From Pseudomonas sp. KUIN-1 (lineage in GTDB: Bacteria; Pseudomonadota; Gammaproteobacteria; Pseudomonadales; Pseudomonadaceae): DNA of 64,000 nucleotides. Positions 18,275 through 26,706 of this stretch are shown piece after piece. Location of the stretch: contig NZ_AP020337.1 in assembly GCF_009176725.1 (NCBI RefSeq), positions 4,347,501-4,411,500 on the forward strand. Reading direction: 5' to 3'. Within the stretch, counting starts at the first letter, position 1; each line of letters begins with the position of its first letter. The notes under the pieces are model-generated. The model saw only the letters and a list, made by a program, of their open reading frames with translations. It had not been told where the DNA came from and did not search any database. Both the position numbers and the translations under genes were made by a program.

Positions 18275-18814
18275 TCACTCGTCGGCGTTGGGGTCCATGT
18301 CCGGAAACATCACGTCCATGAAGCCGAATTTGCTGAAATCGGTGATGCGCGACGGGTAAAGCCGACCGATCAGGTGGTCGCATTCATGCTGAACGACCCG
18401 CGCGTGAAAACCGTGGGCAACACGCTCGATGGGCTGGCCCTGAGGATCGAAGCCTTCGTAACGAATGCTCTGATAACGGTCCACCATGCCGCGCAGGCCG
18501 GGCACTGAGAGGCAGCCTTCCCAGCCCTCTTCCAGCGTCGGGCTCAATGGGGTAATCAGCGGGTTGATCAGGATCGTCTGCGGGACCGCCTCGGCCTGCG
18601 GATAGCGCTCGTTGCGCTCGAAACCAAAAATCACCAGTTGCAGATCAACGCCGATCTGCGGCGCCGCCAGGCCAACACCGCCGACGCTGTGCATGGTTTC
18701 GAACATGTCGGCAATCAGCGTATCGAGCTCGCTGCTGCCGAACATCTCTGCGGGTACCGGAGGGGCGATGCGCAACAAGCGCTCATCGCCCATCTTCAGG
18801 ATTTTGTGGATCAT
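18275..18814 (-). CDS. def: Peptide deformylase
   Basis: A 179-residue metalloenzyme that removes the N-formyl group from nascent proteins. All three motifs are intact: GVGLAAPQIG (residues 46-55), EGCLSVPG with metal ligand Cys101, and HECDHL with ligands His143 and His147 and catalytic Glu144. It is not next to fmt, the usual partner of the housekeeping def, so this is probably a second copy. The C-terminal tail (FGFMDVMFPDMDPNADE) is longer and more acidic than in E. coli Def. Confidence 0.93.
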   Translation of the reverse strand: MIHKILKMGDERLLRIAPPVPAEMFGSSELDTLIADMFETMHSVGGVGLAAPQIGVDLQLVIFGFERNERYPQAEAVPQTILINPLITPLSPTLEEGWEGCLSVPGLRGMVDRYQSIRYEGFDPQGQPIERVAHGFHARVVQHECDHLIGRLYPSRITDFSKFGFMDVMFPDMDPNADE

Positions 18815-18864
18815 GACTGCGTGTCTCTTGCCGACTTAAAAAGCGATCTTGCCACACAACACGA

Positions 18865-19830
18865 TCAGGCTTCGTCCGCCTTCTGCAACGGCACCGAATG
18901 GTCGCGGCCCAGACCGGAGACATGCTGCTTGACTGTCTCGCTGCTCTCTTCGCCGCCGTCACCGGCTTCCTTCTCGCCTGCGTCCTTGCCTTCGGCGGAC
19001 ATGTGCTCGATCACCGCATTCATTTCCGCACCCAGCAACAGCACCGCCGCGGAAATATAGAAATACAGCAACAGCACGATGATCGCGCCGATGCTGCCGT
19101 ACATGGCGTTGTAGTCGGCAAAGGTCTTGACGTAAAAACCGAAGGCCAGGGAAGCGACGATCCACACCACCACGGCCAGCACCGAGCCTGGGGTGATAAA
19201 GCGAAACTCCTGTTTGACGTCCGGCATCACGTAATAGATCAGCGCCACGGCGACCATCAGCAGAATAATGATCGCGGGCCAGCGCAGGATGGTCCACAGC
19301 GTGACGATGAAGTCTTCCATGCCGATCTGCGCGGCAATCCAGTTCATGACCTGCGGCCCCAGCACCATGAAGGCGGCTGCCGCCAGTAACATGCCGGCAA
19401 TGCCTACGGTGTAGAGAATCGACAGCGGCAGGCGTTTCCAGATAGGACGCCCTTCGACCACGTCATACGCTGCGTTCATGGCGCTCATCATCAGGCGCAC
19501 ACCCGCTGACGCGGTCCACAAGGCGATGACGATACCGATCGACAGCAAGCCGCCCTTGGACTGCTGCAACTGGTCGATGACCGGGTTGACCTGCTCGAGC
19601 GCCTGCGGCGGCAAGAGAAACTCCGACTGCAGTCGCAACCAGGAAAAAAAGTCCGGCAGATGCAGAAAGCCGATCAACGCGATCAGAAACAGCAGGAACG
19701 GGAACAGAGAAAACAACATCTGGTAAGCCAGCGCCGAGGCATAGGTGGACATCTCGTCATCGAGGAACTCGTTGACGGTTCTCACCAGCACTTTGCCGAC
19801 TTTCAATTTACGCAAATGGGGGAAAATCAT
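18865..19830 (-). CDS. YihY/BrkB-family inner-membrane protein
   Basis: A 321-residue protein of the YihY family (formerly annotated RNase BN or BrkB), with about six hydrophobic helices. Typical features are the N-terminal DEMSTYASALAYQMLFSLFPFLLF segment and GASSAV-like WTASAGVRLMMSAMNAAYDV. Residues beyond about 280 are hydrophilic and acidic, predicted cytoplasmic. The molecular function of the family is not established; transport roles have been proposed. The gene is followed by def on the same strand (50-bp gap). Confidence 0.88.
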   Translation of the reverse strand: MIFPHLRKLKVGKVLVRTVNEFLDDEMSTYASALAYQMLFSLFPFLLFLIALIGFLHLPDFFSWLRLQSEFLLPPQALEQVNPVIDQLQQSKGGLLSIGIVIALWTASAGVRLMMSAMNAAYDVVEGRPIWKRLPLSILYTVGIAGMLLAAAAFMVLGPQVMNWIAAQIGMEDFIVTLWTILRWPAIIILLMVAVALIYYVMPDVKQEFRFITPGSVLAVVVWIVASLAFGFYVKTFADYNAMYGSIGAIIVLLLYFYISAAVLLLGAEMNAVIEHMSAEGKDAGEKEAGDGGEESSETVKQHVSGLGRDHSVPLQKADEA

Positions 19831-20023
19831 GGCGCTTCCTCTCGCTCCCTTACTGGAAAACCTTACATCCTGAAAACCGGCATGTCATAGATGACGTGTC
19901 GCGTTGACGAACCGATACGCGAATACCGATGGCACATTGACTGGACAGGCCATGAAAGGTTTCAGTCCCGCAGAGCAGAAAGCATAACGGCCATCCGTGG
20001 ATGACCGTTATCGGTAAAACTGC

Positions 20024-20043
20024 CCCGGCGCCAGGGCGCCGGG
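20024..20043 (-). terminator. Rho-independent terminator of the CsbD-like gene
   Basis: Nine-bp GC-rich arms (20024-20032 and 20035-20043) with a 2-nt centre, followed on the minus strand by GCAGTTTT. A second hairpin with 13-bp arms and one mismatch lies just beyond (19984-20011). Both sit downstream of the minus-strand CsbD-like gene. Confidence 0.65.
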
Positions 20044-20053
20044 AACAATCGAC

Positions 20054-20245
20054 TCAAGCCTTGTCCACGCCCTTCTTGATCGCGTCCTTGACCTTGCCTA
20101 CGGTCTGCTGGCCTTCGCCTTTCAGCTCTTGTACCTTGCCTTCAGCCTGAAGTTTGTCATTGTCGGTAGCCTTGCCAACAGCCTGCTTGACGTTACCAAC
20201 TGCTTCGTTGGCCATACCTTTGGCTTTATCGCTGGTGCTGCTCAT
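20054..20245 (-). CDS. CsbD-family stress protein
   Basis: A 63-residue hydrophilic protein of the CsbD family. The pattern KAKGMANEAVGNVKQAVGKATDNDKLQAEGKVQELKG is characteristic. Such proteins are induced by general stress in many bacteria, but their molecular role is unknown. AGGAG six bases before the ATG supports the start. A pair of hairpins follows the stop codon. Confidence 0.88.
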   Translation of the reverse strand: MSSTSDKAKGMANEAVGNVKQAVGKATDNDKLQAEGKVQELKGEGQQTVGKVKDAIKKGVDKA

Positions 20246-20457
20246 CGAAAATCTCCTGGGTCTGAAGACCGCGCTGGAATCGGACGTCGTACTCGACAGA
20301 AGATTGACCTGTGCCGGTGGCCAAGAGTTTCAACTATTTTCCAGGCCACTCGTCTGCCGAGCATTTGGGCAGGTTTGCGGCAGAGTTTGTGCGAGAATGC
20401 GCGCCACCGTTGTCCGGCAGGGCCGACACGCTGAACACACCGATTCACAGGAACGTT

Positions 20458-20838
20458 ATGAAACTCGATAAAAAGCTGGCCATTGCACGCAGAAACCAGG
20501 ATCTGGGTGGCGCAGTGCTGGGCGTCAACAACACGCATTTCGCCGTGCTGGACCACAAAAGAAACATCTGGTGGTTCGACCTGCCTGTCCCGCGCCTGCA
20601 AGTAGGCCAGTACGAGTGGCTGCACCTGCTGCTGCACACGCCTGAAACCGACCAGTTACTGCATTTGAAAGTGACCACGGTATTCATGCGCGATCACATG
20701 GAAGGCCTTGAAGTGCGCAATGCCGACAAGCGCAAACCGACCGTCAGCCTGGAGCTGAGCGCCGACAAGGACTCTTTCCTCAAGGACATGCGCCCCAAGG
20801 GCAGCAACCTGAGTTTTGCCGGCTTCCTGCAGAAGTAG
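20458..20838 (+). CDS. Conserved hypothetical protein
   Basis: A 126-residue soluble protein. The start at 20458 (MKLDKKLAIARRNQDLGG) follows CAGGAA; the longer frame to 20311 is unsupported. The sequence alternates beta-type stretches (NNTHFAVLDHKRNIWWFDLPVPRLQVG, LHLLLHTPETDQLLHLKVTTVF) with charged loops and lacks membrane segments or known catalytic motifs. It reads as a core-genome protein with normal codon use. Function unknown. Confidence 0.65.
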   Translation: MKLDKKLAIARRNQDLGGAVLGVNNTHFAVLDHKRNIWWFDLPVPRLQVGQYEWLHLLLHTPETDQLLHLKVTTVFMRDHMEGLEVRNADKRKPTVSLELSADKDSFLKDMRPKGSNLSFAGFLQK

Positions 20839-20915
20839 CGGTAAACCCGCCACCAGATTCGCGCACTGCGCCGGGTGAGCGTTGCGAGCAGCCAACCCTC
20901 ACCCGGCACACCGCT

Positions 20916-21317
20916 TCAGGCAAATCGACGTACCGCCAGATAGCCCGCCGTACCGGCCAGCGCCGACACCACCGTGCCCCACGCATGATCCACCAGCGCC
21001 AGCTGCGCCGGCCAGCCCTGCAAGGTGGCCCAGTTGGTCAGGTCATAGGTGCCATAGGCAATCAGCCCCAGCAGACCGCTGCACAATGTCGCATGGCTCA
21101 GTCGTTGCACTCTGAGCGCAGGCATGACGCCGAAAAACACCACCCCCGCCCCATACAGCAGATAAAACGCGATGGCAGGTCCTAATACGGGCGTATCGAG
21201 CATCAGCGGTCCGAGCCATTCACGGTAGGTCGGCCCCATCAACACGCCCAGCCACAGTCCGTCGAGGATCAGAAACGCCAGCAATGTGCCGAAGTAAGCG
21301 ATCAGTATTCTTTTCAT
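20916..21317 (-). CDS. DUF2177-family membrane protein
   Basis: A 133-residue inner-membrane protein with four hydrophobic helices. MKRILIAYFGTLLAFLILDGLWLGV and YGTYDLTNWATLQGW are typical of the DUF2177 family; the conserved LDGLWLG and YDLTNW motifs are intact. The ATG at 21317 is chosen over an upstream Met at 21395, because it starts the first helix. Function is unknown. Confidence 0.85.
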   Translation of the reverse strand: MKRILIAYFGTLLAFLILDGLWLGVLMGPTYREWLGPLMLDTPVLGPAIAFYLLYGAGVVFFGVMPALRVQRLSHATLCSGLLGLIAYGTYDLTNWATLQGWPAQLALVDHAWGTVVSALAGTAGYLAVRRFA

Positions 21318-21461
21318 GGCGCGTCCTTGATCAAGTTTCAGGGCCGGGAAAGCCCGCTTGAGGGTATGACCGACCAAAGGTAGACATTGATCCATCCAAC
21401 TTCAGGACTTTTAAAAGGTGAAGGGAGTCAGTGTTAACGAGCGTTATGGAGTTTCAAGCAC

Positions 21462-22094
21462 ATGAACACTGTTGGTCCCCTGAAAATAGATGTCTGGAGC
21501 GACTACGTCTGCCCGTTCTGCTACCTGCAACTGGCCGTCCTGGAACAGCTTCAGCAAACCTACGGTGAGCGGCTCGAATTTAACTGGCATGCCTTTGAAC
21601 TGCGCCCTGACCCATTGGCACTGCTCGACCCGAGTGCTGATTATCTGCGTGAAACCTGGTCACGATCTGTACTGCCGATGGCCGACAGGCGTCAGGTGAT
21701 GATGAAGATGCCCAGCGTTCAGCCGCGCAGCCGCAAGGTTCTGGAAGCCGCAGTCTTTGCCAGGAATGCAGGAGGTTTTGAAGCGTTTCACAAAGAGGCT
21801 TACCGGGCGTTCTTCGAAAAGGGGCTGGATATCAGCGAGACGCACACGCTGCTCGAGCTGGCCACCACCACCGGACTGGATCGGCAAGCGATGGAGCAGG
21901 CACTCAATGCCGGTCATTTTGAAAAGGCCGTGTTGGACGACCGGCAACTGGCACAGAAGCTTGGGTTGAGAGCGGTGCCGGTCGTGCTGCTGCGACGCAG
22001 CGACGAGGCGCTGGAAGACGCGCGGGTATTCAACGGCACCTTGCCGTTTGAGCGCCTGAGCCAGGAAATAGACGCGCTCGCCACTTGGGCCTGA
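21462..22094 (+). CDS. FrnE-like DsbA-family oxidoreductase
   Basis: A 210-residue cytosolic member of the DsbA/2-hydroxychromene-2-carboxylate isomerase family. The redox-type motif CPFC is at residues 17-20 (SDYVCPFCYLQL), in a thioredoxin fold with a helical insert (about 65-150). The cis-Pro loop reads LRAVPVVLLRR. Without a signal peptide it acts in the cytoplasm, like FrnE, which handles disulphides or polyketide-like substrates. It is monocistronic and convergent with the cvfB-like gene. Confidence 0.85.
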   Translation: MNTVGPLKIDVWSDYVCPFCYLQLAVLEQLQQTYGERLEFNWHAFELRPDPLALLDPSADYLRETWSRSVLPMADRRQVMMKMPSVQPRSRKVLEAAVFARNAGGFEAFHKEAYRAFFEKGLDISETHTLLELATTTGLDRQAMEQALNAGHFEKAVLDDRQLAQKLGLRAVPVVLLRRSDEALEDARVFNGTLPFERLSQEIDALATWA

Positions 22095-22102
22095 GGCATC
22101 GC

Positions 22103-22123
22103 GAGCTGCATTGACTGCAGCTC
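22103..22123. terminator. Hairpin between convergent genes
   Basis: Eight-bp arms (GAGCTGCA at 22103-22110, TGCAGCTC at 22116-22123) with a 5-nt loop, located between the convergent FrnE-like and CvfB-like genes. There is no strong T-tract, so it is called a probable, not certain, terminator. Confidence 0.5.
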
Positions 22124-22163
22124 ACATCAATTGCCGCTCAGGCACCCAGGCTGCGACGTGTTG

Positions 22164-23000
22164 TCAGACCAGCTCGATACGGTCGGCGTGAATCACGATC
22201 TGGCCCTGCTTGTACAACGCACCAATGGCCTTTTTGAAGTTGCCCTTGCTGACGCCAAACAGGCCGCTGATGACCTGCGGATCACTTTTATCGCTGACCG
22301 GCAGCGTGCCGTTGTTCTCGCGCAGCTTGGTGAGAATCTTCGAGTTCAGGCTGCTCGCGGCCTCTGCACCGACGGGTTGCAGGCTCAGGCTGATATTGCC
22401 GTCGCTGCGAATTTCCTTGATGTAACCCTTTTCCTGCTTGCCGGCGCGCATGAACTTGAACACTTCGTTCTTGTGAATCAGGCCCCAGTGCTTGTTGTTG
22501 ATGATCGCCTTGAAGCCCATGTCGGTCGCTTCAGCCACCAGCAGATCGACTTCCTGGCCCACGCTGTAGTTGGCGGGAGTCTTGTCCAGGTAGCGATCCA
22601 GACGCGCAGTCGCGGTAATGCGCCGTGTGTGTTTGTCGAGGTAGACGTGAACCACGCAGTAATCACCGGCCTGCAAGGTGCGCTTCTCTTCGGAGTACGG
22701 CAGCAACAGGTCCTTGGGCAGGCCCCAGTCAAGGAATACACCGATGCTGTTGACTTCAACCACCTTCAGGCTGGCGAACTCACCGACCTGCACCTTGGGT
22801 TTTTCAGTGGTGGCGAGCAGCTTGTCTTCGCTGTCCAGATAGATGAACACATTGAGCCAGTCCTCATCTTCCGTAGGAACGTCCTTGGGGATGTACCGAT
22901 TGGGCAGCAGGATTTCACCATCCTGCGCACCGTCCAGATACAGACCGAAGTTCGTGTGCTTGACGATTTGCAAGCTGTTGTAACGCCCGATTAAAGCCAT
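22164..23000 (-). CDS. CvfB-like S1-domain RNA-binding protein
   Basis: A 278-residue soluble protein of the CvfB/YitL family: three S1-type RNA-binding OB domains in a row (about 1-65, 70-140, 145-215) and a C-terminal winged-helix domain (about 225-278). Matching stretches include the first S1 start (LIGRYNSLQIVKHTNFGLYLD), VGEFASLKVVEVNSIGVFLDWGL and SGLFGVSKGNFKKAIGALYKQG. In Staphylococcus CvfB affects virulence gene expression through RNA; its role here is not known. The gene is monocistronic. Confidence 0.9.
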   Translation of the reverse strand: MALIGRYNSLQIVKHTNFGLYLDGAQDGEILLPNRYIPKDVPTEDEDWLNVFIYLDSEDKLLATTEKPKVQVGEFASLKVVEVNSIGVFLDWGLPKDLLLPYSEEKRTLQAGDYCVVHVYLDKHTRRITATARLDRYLDKTPANYSVGQEVDLLVAEATDMGFKAIINNKHWGLIHKNEVFKFMRAGKQEKGYIKEIRSDGNISLSLQPVGAEAASSLNSKILTKLRENNGTLPVSDKSDPQVISGLFGVSKGNFKKAIGALYKQGQIVIHADRIELV

Positions 23001-23306
23001 TTCCAGATACCCTCATTACGTGGGCGGCATTCTACCCGACTTTGAGTCCGGGTTCGCGTTGCGTGGCCGAAGGTGTCGATACAGCCTCCACTCGTCAGTT
23101 TCCCCGATCCCCGTCGATCGACCTTGCTGCACTGCGGCGCAGCGCCACGTCGAAATTTTGTATCTGAAAACAGGCGCTTAGCGGCTTCCGGAATAAATTC
23201 GCCAAGCCACCGAGTGCAGGTTCGGCTCGGGCGAATGCCATATTCACCAAGCAATAATCAAGCGTTTCCTGTACTCTGGCTGGCCGTATTACGTTTATGA
23301 AGGTAA
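23001..23306. other. Intergenic region without recognised gene
   Basis: About 305 bp between the divergently transcribed cvfB-like gene and a small plus-strand gene. Apart from a loose inverted repeat ending in ATTCGCC/GGGCGAAT (about 23195-23238) I see nothing specific; it should hold both promoters. Confidence 0.4.
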
Positions 23307-23315
23307 ATGGCAGCC

Positions 23316-23495
23316 ATGCGTATCAAAGCATCCCACTCGAAAGCCAAACCCGCCCCAGCCGTTGAAACGAGCGACTCGATCAACGCGCAGATTGCAGCTT
23401 TCCTGAAGTCCGGCGGTGAAATCCAGCAAATTGCCAAAGGCGTGAGTGGCCAGACCTTCGCACCTTCCAAGCAGATCAATCTCGGTAAAAAGTAA
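23316..23495 (+). CDS. Small basic hypothetical protein
   Basis: A 59-residue protein starting MRIKASHSKAKP (an ATG three codons upstream at 23307 is an equally possible start). The N-terminus is basic and disordered-looking; the C-terminal part (INAQIAAFLKSGGEIQQIAKGVSG) has the amphipathic 'FLxxGGxIQxI' pattern that also occurs in the RNA-polymerase-binding protein SutA of Pseudomonas. The resemblance is short and only suggestive. A hairpin follows at 23523-23543. Confidence 0.6.
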   Translation: MRIKASHSKAKPAPAVETSDSINAQIAAFLKSGGEIQQIAKGVSGQTFAPSKQINLGKK

Positions 23496-23522
23496 AACCG
23501 CGTCCTGCCTGTCGATCTCTAC

Positions 23523-23543
23523 GCGCCTTGACGCTCAAGGCGC
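23523..23543 (+). terminator. Hairpin terminator candidate
   Basis: Perfect 9-bp arms (GCGCCTTGA and TCAAGGCGC) with a 3-nt loop, 28 bp after the stop of the small basic protein gene. The following T-tract is weak. Confidence 0.5.
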
Positions 23544-23662
23544 TAGATTGACCATCCTTCGCTGGATATTCTTCCGGTCACGCTGCTACTCTCTCCTCTG
23601 ATATCACTATGACCACGAGCTGGATCACGCTCTGGACGTTATCTTCTTTGTGGAATGCTCGA

Positions 23663-24175
23663 ATGAAGAACTGGATGCTTTTCGGTGCACTTGTCTACCT
23701 TGGCGGCTGCGCGTCGCACCACTGCGAAAACGGCCCCAACGACAGTCAGCTCACCGACAGCCCTTGCCGGGCGGAGCATCTGCTCTATCAGAACGACATG
23801 CTGCAGGCCAAACTGCTGATCAGCGAAGACAACCGCGAAAACTATGAGCTGGCCGAAGCCATGCTGCGCCGTGCCGCACTTGACGACGCGTCGGGCGAAG
23901 CCGAGTTCTATCAGGCTGTATTGCTGATTCGCCAGCAGGCCGACCAAAAGCAGATCATCGATTTGCTGCAAACCGCCGCGAAACACAAGCATCCACTGGC
24001 CATCGCCCTGCTCTCCCAGCAACTGAGTGTCAGCGATCCAAAGCTTGCCGAACGTTATCAGTCTGAATACGCCCAACTGGACGTCGCCAAGAGTGGCTAC
24101 CCGTCGTTTGAGCAGGCGCTGGTGGTGATTCGAGGGCTGATCATCCCGTCTGCGCGCACCACTGCGGCCAACTGA
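23663..24175 (+). CDS. Putative lipoprotein with helical repeats
   Basis: A 170-residue protein whose N-terminus MKNWMLFGALVYLGGC is a lipoprotein signal with lipobox LGGC at residues 13-16; Cys16 would be acylated. The rest is helical (YELAEAMLRRAALDDASGEAEFYQAVLLIRQQ, AKHKHPLAIALLSQQL) in the style of Sel1/TPR repeats, suggesting protein-protein contact in the envelope. I start at the ATG at 23663 because it begins the signal sequence directly. Function unknown. Confidence 0.72.
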   Translation: MKNWMLFGALVYLGGCASHHCENGPNDSQLTDSPCRAEHLLYQNDMLQAKLLISEDNRENYELAEAMLRRAALDDASGEAEFYQAVLLIRQQADQKQIIDLLQTAAKHKHPLAIALLSQQLSVSDPKLAERYQSEYAQLDVAKSGYPSFEQALVVIRGLIIPSARTTAAN

Positions 24176-24319
24176 CACACGACGGATCGACGAACGGTCC
24201 GCCCCGAGCTCATTTAAACGGTATGCTTGCGAGGCTCTAGCTCGCGGCTTGTGTCGGCTCCTGAGCCATTTTCGATACGCCATCCCTGACCACACTCCTC
24301 GCAGATCAAGGAGTGAGCC

Positions 24320-25048
24320 ATGCTCAGCCATCGCTTACACGTGCTGTCTTTCAGCGCCATGCTTGTTTGTCAGTCCGTCTCTGCCCAGGTTCTGGAGCGG
24401 GATCTGGGCGACTTCGACCTGAAACTCGCCACCACGCCTACGCGCAGCATGGCCCAGGGTCTGGTGACGCCCACCGGCGGTTCCGGGTCCTTTCATGGCG
24501 GCATGGACCTGACCCACGAAAGCGGTTTCTACTTCGGGCAGTGGGCGCCCAACATGGGCCTGGCCTCCGATACCGGGATGGAGCTCGACTCCTACATGGG
24601 CTTCAAGAAGCCCTTCGATAACACCCTTGGCTACGAGCTGGGGATGATTCGTTACAGTTACCCCGACACCAGCCAGATCGACAGCCACGAGTTCTATGCC
24701 GGCCTGCGCATGCGCGACAGCCGGATCGGCGCGGCCTTCAGCAACGATGTCGGCACCCGCGACAGCACGGTATTCGTCGATCTGGGCGCCATCGAGCAAC
24801 TCGGCGTCGGCGTGCGCATGCAGTACGCCAATCACCAGTTCGATACCCCGCAGTCCGCCGCCGACGGCGGGTTGATCAACGGCTTCAACGACTGGTCGCT
24901 GAACCTGTCACGCCCCTGGCTGGGCATCGACATGAACCTCATCTATAGCGGCTCAAGCCTGAGCGGCGGCGATTGCAGCGTCTACAGCGGCCACAACGCA
25001 CGCTGTGACGGGACGTTCACCCTTAAAGCGGTGCGTTCATTCTTTTAA
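24320..25048 (+). CDS. TorF-family putative outer-membrane porin
   Basis: A 242-residue predicted outer-membrane beta-barrel of the TorF/TIGR02001 family. A signal peptide ends near residue 22 (SVSAQV). Typical features are the early ATTPTRSMAQGL segment, SGFYFGQWAPN, the YELGMIRYSYPD strand and the aromatic final residues RSFF. AAGGAG six bases before the ATG supports the start. Two cysteines near the C-terminus (DCSVYSGHNARCDG) may form a disulphide. Substrate unknown. Confidence 0.82.
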   Translation: MLSHRLHVLSFSAMLVCQSVSAQVLERDLGDFDLKLATTPTRSMAQGLVTPTGGSGSFHGGMDLTHESGFYFGQWAPNMGLASDTGMELDSYMGFKKPFDNTLGYELGMIRYSYPDTSQIDSHEFYAGLRMRDSRIGAAFSNDVGTRDSTVFVDLGAIEQLGVGVRMQYANHQFDTPQSAADGGLINGFNDWSLNLSRPWLGIDMNLIYSGSSLSGGDCSVYSGHNARCDGTFTLKAVRSFF

Positions 25049-25117
25049 AGGCCCAAACCGGTTGAACTGCCAGACGCTACACTCCTCTACTGCACGTCAG
25101 TACGCCAAGGAGATGTC

Positions 25118-25981
25118 ATGCAGTCTTTATTCAAAGCATTCGTCACACTGTTGATGACCGTTGCACTGCTCGCAGGATGCAATCAGGTAGGACTGGCGTA
25201 CCGCAACCTCGACGTGATCATTCCGTGGACGCTCAGCGACTACCTGGACATGAATTCGGAACAGAAAGGCTGGCTGGACGTGCGCCTCAAGCAACACTTG
25301 AGCTGGCACTGCAGCACCCAGCTGCCGGAGTACCTGACCTGGCTGGACAAGCTCGAGGACATGGTCAAGACCGATCAGGTGACCTACGAAGGGCTGCAGG
25401 CTCGTACCAGCGAAGCCAAAGAAGCAATCGCCAAGATCTCGAAGGAAATCACGCCCTCTGCGGTAGAGTTGCTGTCGCGCTTTGACGACAAGCAGGTGCA
25501 GGAGATGCAGGAGTCGTTCGCCAAGGATCAGCGCAAGCGCGAGAACAAATACCTCGACCAGCCACTGGAACGTCAGATCGCAGAGCGCGCCGACCGTATG
25601 CAGAAACGTGTGACGCCGTGGGTCGGCAAGCTCAATCAGGCGCAGAAAGACCGCATTCAGGCCTGGTCTGCATCGCTCGGCGAACAGAACAAGGCGTGGA
25701 TCGAGAACCGTACGCGGTGGCAGAACCTGTTTCTGGCCACGGTCCAGCAGCGTCAGGCCAGCGACTTCCCGCAACGCATCGCCGCGTTGCTGCAGGACCG
25801 CGAGACGTTCTGGACCCCTGAATACCGCAAGGCCTACGACCAGACCGAGAAGGCCGCGATATCGCTGATCGTCGACATCACCGCCCTGAGCACCCCGGAA
25901 CAACGCGCCAAACTGCTGAGCCGCATCGCCGACATGCGCAAGGACTTCACCGACCTGGACTGCCTGAAGTCGCAGAAGTAG
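25118..25981 (+). CDS. DUF6279-type lipoprotein
   Basis: A 287-residue lipoprotein: lipobox LLAGC with Cys21 (MTVALLAGCNQVGLAYRN). The body is long, charged and helical (for example AKISKEITPSAVELLSRFDDKQVQEMQESF) without membrane helices. The segment LAYRNLDVIIPWTLSDYLDMNSEQK is typical of the DUF6279 family of unknown function. AAGGAG upstream supports the start. The gene follows the porin gene by 70 bp and could share its transcript. Confidence 0.82.
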   Translation: MQSLFKAFVTLLMTVALLAGCNQVGLAYRNLDVIIPWTLSDYLDMNSEQKGWLDVRLKQHLSWHCSTQLPEYLTWLDKLEDMVKTDQVTYEGLQARTSEAKEAIAKISKEITPSAVELLSRFDDKQVQEMQESFAKDQRKRENKYLDQPLERQIAERADRMQKRVTPWVGKLNQAQKDRIQAWSASLGEQNKAWIENRTRWQNLFLATVQQRQASDFPQRIAALLQDRETFWTPEYRKAYDQTEKAAISLIVDITALSTPEQRAKLLSRIADMRKDFTDLDCLKSQK

Positions 25982-26003
25982 TTCGATAGCCCTCTCACCA
26001 CAA

Positions 26004-26124
26004 CTATCGTACCCATGCTGCGCATGGGTATGCCGTTCTGGACGCTCTGCTTCCTGCCTTGAGTACGCGGGCGCGGCGCAGAGTCGTGACGCGGAGCGTC
26101 ACCCAAGGCATTCCCACGCTGGAG
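26004..26124. repeat. REP-like element, left part (split by IS)
   Basis: The stretch starts CTATCGTACCCATG and runs to CCCACGCTGGAG, where the IS3-family element begins. The missing end (cgtgaggaacgat) continues at 27580 on the other side of the insertion. Neighbouring copies at 27621-27910 show the uninterrupted form. The two ends of a unit are imperfect inverted repeats of about 28 bp (ATCGTaCCCAtGCTCCGCGTGGG versus ATCGTTCCtCACGCTCCAGCGTGGG on the other strand). Confidence 0.75.
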
Positions 26125-26166
26125 TGGTGTGACCCCCGAAGGTTGGATGCAACCTTTGGAGGCGTC

Positions 26167-26706
26167 ATGGGTAAATATACAGAGCAGGCAAAACTCGCAG
26201 CCGTGAAAGAGTATTGTGCCGGCAAGGCAGGTTTGAGGGATGTTGCGCATCGCCACGATGTGGACTTTTCCTGCCTTCGTCAGTGGGTCGCGGCTTATCA
26301 GATCCACGGCCCAGCCGCTCTTAAAGAGAAAAGGCGACAGCGTTACAGTGACGAATTCAAGCTAGCTGTTTTGAAGCGCATGCATGATGAGCGATTATCA
26401 CTGCGCCAGACAGCGGCCTTGTTCGATATCCGTCAGTTCGGCATCATCAATCTATGGCAGCGCCTTTTTGACGAAGGTGCTCTTAACGCATCCTCAAAGC
26501 CCCCTAAGAAAGTTGGACGCCCAAGAAAGATGACGACGCCCCTTCCCCCTGTGAACTCCGCTCCGATCAACGATGAATCGCGCTCGCGTGACGAGTTGCT
26601 TGCCGAGGTGAAGCAACTGCGGATGGAGGTCGATTATCTAAAAAAGCTCGATGCCTTGGTTCAGAAGAAGCAACGAATAGCGCAGCAGAAAAAGCGCAAA
26701 TCGTGA
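26167..26706 (+). CDS. IS3-family transposase OrfA
   Basis: A 179-residue DNA-binding subunit with two helix-turn-helix modules (YTEQAKLAAVKEYCAGKAGLRDVAHRHDV and YSDEFKLAVLKRMHDERLSLRQTAALF) and a C-terminal leucine-rich coiled coil (DELLAEVKQLRMEVDYLKKL) used for dimerisation. The ATG at 26167 is the first within the element; the frame's extension to 26059 runs through the terminal repeat. It ends in TGA overlapping the orfB start. OrfA binds the ends; on a -1 frameshift at 26640-26646 the OrfAB transposase is made. Confidence 0.92.
   Translation: MGKYTEQAKLAAVKEYCAGKAGLRDVAHRHDVDFSCLRQWVAAYQIHGPAALKEKRRQRYSDEFKLAVLKRMHDERLSLRQTAALFDIRQFGIINLWQRLFDEGALNASSKPPKKVGRPRKMTTPLPPVNSAPINDESRSRDELLAEVKQLRMEVDYLKKLDALVQKKQRIAQQKKRKS
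26640..26646 (+). promoter_or_regulatory. Programmed -1 frameshift site (A AAA AAG)
   Basis: The orfA codons CTA AAA AAG contain the slippery heptamer AAAAAAG. After a -1 slip the new frame (codons from 26646) stays open through to orfB, with no stop between 26646 and 26706. This gives an OrfAB fusion as in other IS3-family elements. I did not test for the downstream stimulating hairpin. Confidence 0.85.
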